64,000 bases of DNA from Myxococcales bacterium (GTDB lineage Bacteria > Myxococcota_A > Polyangia > Palsa-1104 > JAEUJZ01). Shown one piece after another: positions 60,310-64,000 of the stretch. The stretch is from assembly GCA_016794505.1 (NCBI GenBank), contig JAEUJZ010000023.1, positions 275,473 through 339,472 on the forward strand, in the 5' to 3' direction. Position numbers and translations under genes: made by a program. The stretch's first letter is position 1. Every line of letters starts with the position of its first letter. Under the pieces are notes generated by a model. That model was given only the letters and a program-made list of their open reading frames with translations, made no database searches and was not told the DNA's origin.

Positions 60310-61296
60310 ATGTCGTCTAGCCTGGGTGGGGGTCTGTCGCTCGTCGACTTCGACTGTTATGAGCCACGCAAGTGGAAGTCGAACGTCTATAACCGCGAGC
60401 GCTTGGAAGTGAAGCAGAAGCTGGTGGCGCTGGCCCGCTCCGTCGGAGGCAGCGTGCTGGGGGCGGACGGCTCGCCGCTTTTTGTCGAAGCCTCAGTCGA
60501 GCATCCAGCGCTGTGGAACCACAAGCAGGTCGACTCGCAGAGCGTGTATTTTTCGCGGCACGAAGCGGCGCGCAAAGAGCTGGACGGCTTCATCGATCGC
60601 AGCAAGCCCATGGCGTCGCTTGTCGACGATCCGACGCCGCAGCACAACCATGTGTTCCTGGCCATCACTGTCTCGCACGAGGCGCTAGAGGTCTCGCTGC
60701 GCCTGCATCCCGACGCCCGCGTCGATCGTCAGAACCTGGAACGCAAGCTCGACGACTATTACGAAGCCGAGCGCATGGTCGGCCTGTTGTCGGCGCTTTC
60801 GCACGGCTATCGCGTCGGCATCACGCCCGAGCTAACGCTGCTTTCCGAGCTAGGCGAAGGCAGCGTCACCCTGGAAGCGCTGCACGAGGTGATGGCCAAG
60901 CTGCCGCCGGGGGGCGCGCTGCCCAGGCCGGGTCAAGTGCCGCGGCTGTTTTACATCGGCATTGCGCTGCCCCGCAGCGAAGCCGTCGCCAAAGAGCCCG
61001 CCGAGCTTTCGGCCTGGGTGGGCGAGCGCTTGGCAGAGCTAGCGCCGATCTATCGCTTCCTGGCGTGGTCGCGCGACAACGACTTTGTGTCGATGCGCCA
61101 AGTGCTCGACAAAGAAAAGACGGTCAAGCGGCAGCGCGGTCTGCAAAAGGGAGACCGCGTGCGCGTGGTGCGCGGCATGCTGGCCGGCAAAGATGGCCTG
61201 GTGCAAGAAGTCGACGCCAAAGGACATCTGAAGGTGTTGGTTGGTAAGATGGTCGTCAAAATTGATGCCGCCGACGTCGACCGACCCGAGTCCTGA
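60310..61296 (+). CDS. Conserved hypothetical protein with C-terminal KOW motif
   Basis: The function is not known. The 328-residue product has no signal peptide. The bulk is a mixed fold without a recognised family. The last 60 residues look like a KOW/SH3 domain (LQKGDRVRVVRGMLAGKDGL, then VQEVDAKGHLKVLVGKMVV), found in ribosomal and transcription proteins such as NusG. Binding RNA or ribosomes is a reasonable inference. It follows mobA by 33 bp and precedes the AI-2E permease gene. Confidence 0.6.
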   Translation: MSSSLGGGLSLVDFDCYEPRKWKSNVYNRERLEVKQKLVALARSVGGSVLGADGSPLFVEASVEHPALWNHKQVDSQSVYFSRHEAARKELDGFIDRSKPMASLVDDPTPQHNHVFLAITVSHEALEVSLRLHPDARVDRQNLERKLDDYYEAERMVGLLSALSHGYRVGITPELTLLSELGEGSVTLEALHEVMAKLPPGGALPRPGQVPRLFYIGIALPRSEAVAKEPAELSAWVGERLAELAPIYRFLAWSRDNDFVSMRQVLDKEKTVKRQRGLQKGDRVRVVRGMLAGKDGLVQEVDAKGHLKVLVGKMVVKIDAADVDRPES

Positions 61297-61309
61297 TTCG
61301 TCTTCGCTG

Positions 61310-62422
61310 ATGCCCTCGTTCCGCGTGTCGCCGCTGCACAAGCGGCTGCTGGCGCTCTTGGTCTTCCTTGCCGTCTTGGCGGTGTTCCGCCATCTGGCGC
61401 TGATCCTGGTGACCTTCGTCGTGCTGTCGCGAGCCTTGGCTTTTTTGGGCCTGCACGCGGCGCGCATCGTCGGGCTGCGCGGGCCCGGCAGCGAGAAAAA
61501 AGGCGTGCTCTTGGTCCTGTTTCTGGCGGCGGTGGGGCTGGGCCTGGGGGTGTGGCTGTTTCTGCATCAGGGCGGCAAGTACTACCAGCAGTTCATGCAG
61601 CTTCACGATGGGCAGCCGCTGCCCAAGATCCTCAAAGACTTCCACGAGGATCTGGTGGAACGCCTGCCGACCTGGCTACCCGTCGACGGCCTCAAAGAGC
61701 GCGTGCCGCACATGGTGCAGCCCGCCGTGGATTACTTGAAAGCGACGGGGCGGGTGCTGATGTACCTGCTCATCGGCTTCATCTTGGCGGTGATCTATGT
61801 GCTCGATCGAGCGCCCGTCGATGCCCTGGTGCGCGAGCTTCCCGACGACAGCTTGGCTGGCTCGCTGCGTCGGTATTTCGGCTATCTGTTCGAGGCGATC
61901 ATCATCACCATCACGCTGCAAGTGCTGGTCGCGCTGGTGAATACGCTGCTCACGCTGCCGGTGCTGCTCGCGCTGGGCCTGCCGCGCATCCCAGCACTGA
62001 CCGCGCTGATCTTTTTTTCCAGCTTGGTGCCGGTCGTCGGCAACCTCGTCTCGGGAGCGGTGCTGATCGCCACCAGTTATCTGCACAAGGGCCTGTGGGC
62101 CGTGGCCTTTTTTGTCGTGACGACGTTCGTGCTGCACAAGATCGAGGCGTATTACCTAAACCCGCGCTTGGCCGCCCGGCACGTCAACTTGCCGTCGCTG
62201 ATCTTGGTCGTATCGCTGATCTTGCACGAGCACGTGTTCGGCTTGGTCGGGCTGTTCCTGTCGTTCCCCGTGCTGTACATCGGCCTGAACATCCTGCACG
62301 AGATCCGCGCAGTGGCGGCCGGTGTGACGCTGCCGTCCGCGCCCGAGCCAGCGCCCATCGCAGAGCCCGCAGCCTCTGCCCCGCCTGCGCGCAGCGTGGC
62401 GGCGAAAAAGCGGCGGCGCTGA
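61310..62422 (+). CDS. AI-2E/PerM family transporter
   Basis: A polytopic membrane protein of 370 residues with about eight hydrophobic segments. Family features include ALILVTFVVLSRALAFL, FHEDLVERLPTW, MYLLIGFILAVIYVLD and LALGLPRIPALTALIFFSSL, then VPVVGNLVSGAVLIATSYL and YLNPRLAARHVNLPSLILVV, with HEHVFGLVGLFLSFPV near the end. The family name refers to autoinducer-2 export, but substrates vary and are usually unknown. The ATG at 61310 starts just before the first helix; an upstream ATG (61265) overlaps the previous gene. The tail is Ala/Pro-rich and basic. Confidence 0.85.
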   Translation: MPSFRVSPLHKRLLALLVFLAVLAVFRHLALILVTFVVLSRALAFLGLHAARIVGLRGPGSEKKGVLLVLFLAAVGLGLGVWLFLHQGGKYYQQFMQLHDGQPLPKILKDFHEDLVERLPTWLPVDGLKERVPHMVQPAVDYLKATGRVLMYLLIGFILAVIYVLDRAPVDALVRELPDDSLAGSLRRYFGYLFEAIIITITLQVLVALVNTLLTLPVLLALGLPRIPALTALIFFSSLVPVVGNLVSGAVLIATSYLHKGLWAVAFFVVTTFVLHKIEAYYLNPRLAARHVNLPSLILVVSLILHEHVFGLVGLFLSFPVLYIGLNILHEIRAVAAGVTLPSAPEPAPIAEPAASAPPARSVAAKKRRR

Positions 62423-62559
62423 TCGCCTCGCGTGGCGGCTTCGGCTTTGCGGCGGCGGCCCGCCCAAATCGCGATCCGAACATCGAGCACCCTCGGCGTT
62501 GAACGACTGGTCAAATCCTAGGTTTTTCGAGGGAGGCTTTGCGATACGATGGCCTCACG

Positions 62560-63441
62560 ATGGCAAGGCTGTTTTTTTTGCTGCTGCTCGTCTTCGTTTG
62601 GCGTCCGGCTCATGCGGCGGAAGCCCTGCTGTTAGAGCCCAAAATCGACGGGCCGGCGCTGGCAGCCGAGATCGGCACGCTGCAAGAAGCGGCGATGAAA
62701 GCGCTCAAAGCCCAGCAGTTTGGGCTGATCGATGCGCGTGAAGCGCAGAGCGTGATCGCGGGCGAGGCCGCGCTGCGCGACTGCTATTCCGACCTGTGTC
62801 TTGAGCGCCTGGGTCGCTTGCTCAACGCCGGGATCGTCGTGCGCTTTCGCGGCAAGGTCATCCTGCCCGAGGCGTCCAAGGCCACCGACAAGCAGCCGAG
62901 CTGGAGGTTTCGCGTCGATGTCCTCGATGTCGAGGTCGGCGCAACCGGCGCGCAACCCGAAGTGGACTGCACCAACTGCAGCGTCAAGCAGGCGGCGGAA
63001 AAGCTCGCCGAGACCATCACCACCGCGGTGCTAGAGACCGCATCGCGCCCGCGCGGCATGCTGGAAGTGAAGTCCGAGCCGGCCGGCGCAACCGTGTACG
63101 TCGACGGGACTGAGCTGGGTGTGACGCCGTATAAGCGCCCCACGTTTGCAGGAACGCGCAAGGTCGTCGTGCGGCACGTCGGGTTCCTTTCGCAGCAGCA
63201 CGAAGCCAATGTCCCCGACGGGCAGAAGGCCAAGCTGGACATCAAAATGGTGCCTGGCACCGATCCGGTGTCGGTCGTCGTCGTCGAAAAAGAGCGCACA
63301 CCGATCTACAAAAAGTGGTGGTTCTGGACGGCGATCGCCGGGGGAGTCTTAGTCGCTGGCGCCGTCACGGCCGGCATCGTCGCCGGCACGCGCTCGACCC
63401 CGCCCGAGCGCATGCTGCCAGCCAACGTCATCATGTTCTGA
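62560..63441 (+). CDS. PEGA-domain exported protein with C-terminal anchor
   Basis: The 293-residue product has a signal peptide (LFFLLLLVFVWRPAHA). The N-terminal domain (about 20-170) resembles a periplasmic fold with four Cys (CYSDLC and CTNC). The PEGA domain follows: GMLEVKSEPAGATVYVDGTE and GVTPYKRPTFAGTRKVVVRH. A hydrophobic helix (WWFWTAIAGGVLVAGAVTAG) near the C-terminus suggests anchoring. The function is unknown. The ATG at 62560 is chosen at the signal peptide; a TTG seven codons earlier has a GGGAGG close by and is an alternative. Confidence 0.75.
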   Translation: MARLFFLLLLVFVWRPAHAAEALLLEPKIDGPALAAEIGTLQEAAMKALKAQQFGLIDAREAQSVIAGEAALRDCYSDLCLERLGRLLNAGIVVRFRGKVILPEASKATDKQPSWRFRVDVLDVEVGATGAQPEVDCTNCSVKQAAEKLAETITTAVLETASRPRGMLEVKSEPAGATVYVDGTELGVTPYKRPTFAGTRKVVVRHVGFLSQQHEANVPDGQKAKLDIKMVPGTDPVSVVVVEKERTPIYKKWWFWTAIAGGVLVAGAVTAGIVAGTRSTPPERMLPANVIMF

Positions 63442-63508
63442 TCGTCGGCACAACGCCCCCGCCGCTCGACCCTGCCGGACACAAGCGGCCCTTTCGCAGG
63501 AGCACGTC

Positions 63509-64000
63509 ATGGAACGCCACCCCGTCCCCAAGAAGCCTTCGCGGTCTGTTTTTTCGGACGCCCGCTGGCCGACGCGGATCTCGCATGCGGGCCTGGGCGT
63601 GCTGTTGTCGCTCGCTGTCGATTCGTGCCAGTCCGAGCAGGCTGCCATTGGCCCGCTGGTGCGCATCAACCTCAAGCAGCTGCCGAGCAGCGCCAGCAAA
63701 GTGTCGCTGAAGGTCTCGGCGCAGGGCGAAGACAAAAGCAGCGAGTTCACGAACGCGCCCCTGGATCTTTTGGGCGTGACCTTTCAGCCCGGCACCACCG
63801 GCCAAGCCCAGCTTGACGTGCAGGTGTTCGACGCAAGCGGCTGTCTCATCAGCAAGGGACAGGCCTCCATCAGCGTCGCCAGCGACATCGACTATGAGCT
63901 GCCTATCTCGCTCGAACCCGTGCCCTTCTGCGGCATGCCCGCGTCCAAGCTCATCATCCAGCTCGTCAATGCCGCCGACGGCGCAGGCAAGGTCACCGGT
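63509..64000 (+). CDS. Lipoprotein, N-terminal part, truncated by the window end
   Basis: The gene runs off the window; 164 codons are visible with no stop. The start ATG at 63509 follows CAGGAG by about 8 bases. The signal peptide has a lipobox-like LSLAVDSC. The mature part is beta-rich, with LDVQVFDASGCLIS and KASISVASDIDYELPISLEP, typical of immunoglobulin-like exported domains, but no family is recognised. It follows the PEGA gene by 67 bp and may be cotranscribed. Confidence 0.65.
   Translation, partial: MERHPVPKKPSRSVFSDARWPTRISHAGLGVLLSLAVDSCQSEQAAIGPLVRINLKQLPSSASKVSLKVSAQGEDKSSEFTNAPLDLLGVTFQPGTTGQAQLDVQVFDASGCLISKGQASISVASDIDYELPISLEPVPFCGMPASKLIIQLVNAADGAGKVTG

Noticed and set aside
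1..64000. tRNA or rRNA genes
   Set aside because: No cloverleaf arms with a GTTC T-loop or conserved rRNA stretches were found by reading.

Overview
The window is GC-rich, densely coded bacterial chromosome. Its gene content points to a deltaproteobacterial predator-type lineage (Myxococcota): two Hanks-type Ser/Thr kinases plus a kinase-like pseudokinase, FHA, PilZ, PEGA and NtrC-type regulators, many lipoproteins, DUF4331 proteins, and a parS site in the TGTTCC/GGAACA form known from Myxococcus. This assignment is inference from gene content; no rRNA or tRNA gene is present to confirm it.

Layout. 1-12.5 kb: the tail of an alpha/beta hydrolase, a small inverted-repeat element in front of an AT-rich gap, an orphan FHIPEP (SctV/FlhA) export-gate gene, a Ser/Thr kinase, PilZ, helix-hairpin-helix, SDR and WbqC genes, an intergenic parS, a diheme peroxidase lipoprotein, two small regulators, TatD, and an intact IS630 element. 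12.5-24.1 kb: a class III nucleotide cyclase translationally coupled to a transporter-HEAT-cyclic-nucleotide-binding fusion, then a minus-strand block (propeller lipoprotein, Nudix, exported protein, zinc-ribbon kinase, L,D-transpeptidase, TPR protein, Xer recombinase). 24.2-37.7 kb: SCP2, a CaiB/AMACR-type protein coupled to a large M16 protease, a GT/deacetylase-like fusion, rpsT with a good promoter, an NtrC-type regulator with an RmlC-like epimerase, a VWA-FHA protein and a DUF4331 pair. 37.8-42.9 kb: phosphatase, DUF2520 protein and nadD on the minus strand, an M15 peptidase, five copies of a 42-43 bp tandem repeat, and a fatty-acid-hydroxylase-like membrane protein. 42.9-50.8 kb: an accessory-looking stretch with a PARIS-like ATPase + DUF4435/TOPRIM pair, an OmpA-like protein, PBP1A, a second small inverted-repeat element, and a DUF4157 protein whose AT-rich C-terminal half resembles a cysteine-peptidase effector. 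50.9-64 kb: a plus-strand run of housekeeping and regulatory genes (cupin, histidine kinase, leuS, pseudokinase-FHA, PEGA-like lipoprotein, mobA-type, KOW protein, AI-2E family permease, PEGA protein) ending in a truncated lipoprotein gene.

How the genes may work together. The most interesting units are the cyclase plus cyclic-nucleotide-binding transporter (a possible self-contained second-messenger circuit), the ATPase/TOPRIM defence pair, and the DUF4157 effector. Two 119-135 bp elements at opposite ends of the window (288-406 and 48638-48772) share a core sequence but have different terminal inverted repeats, and each lies at or just after a stop codon.
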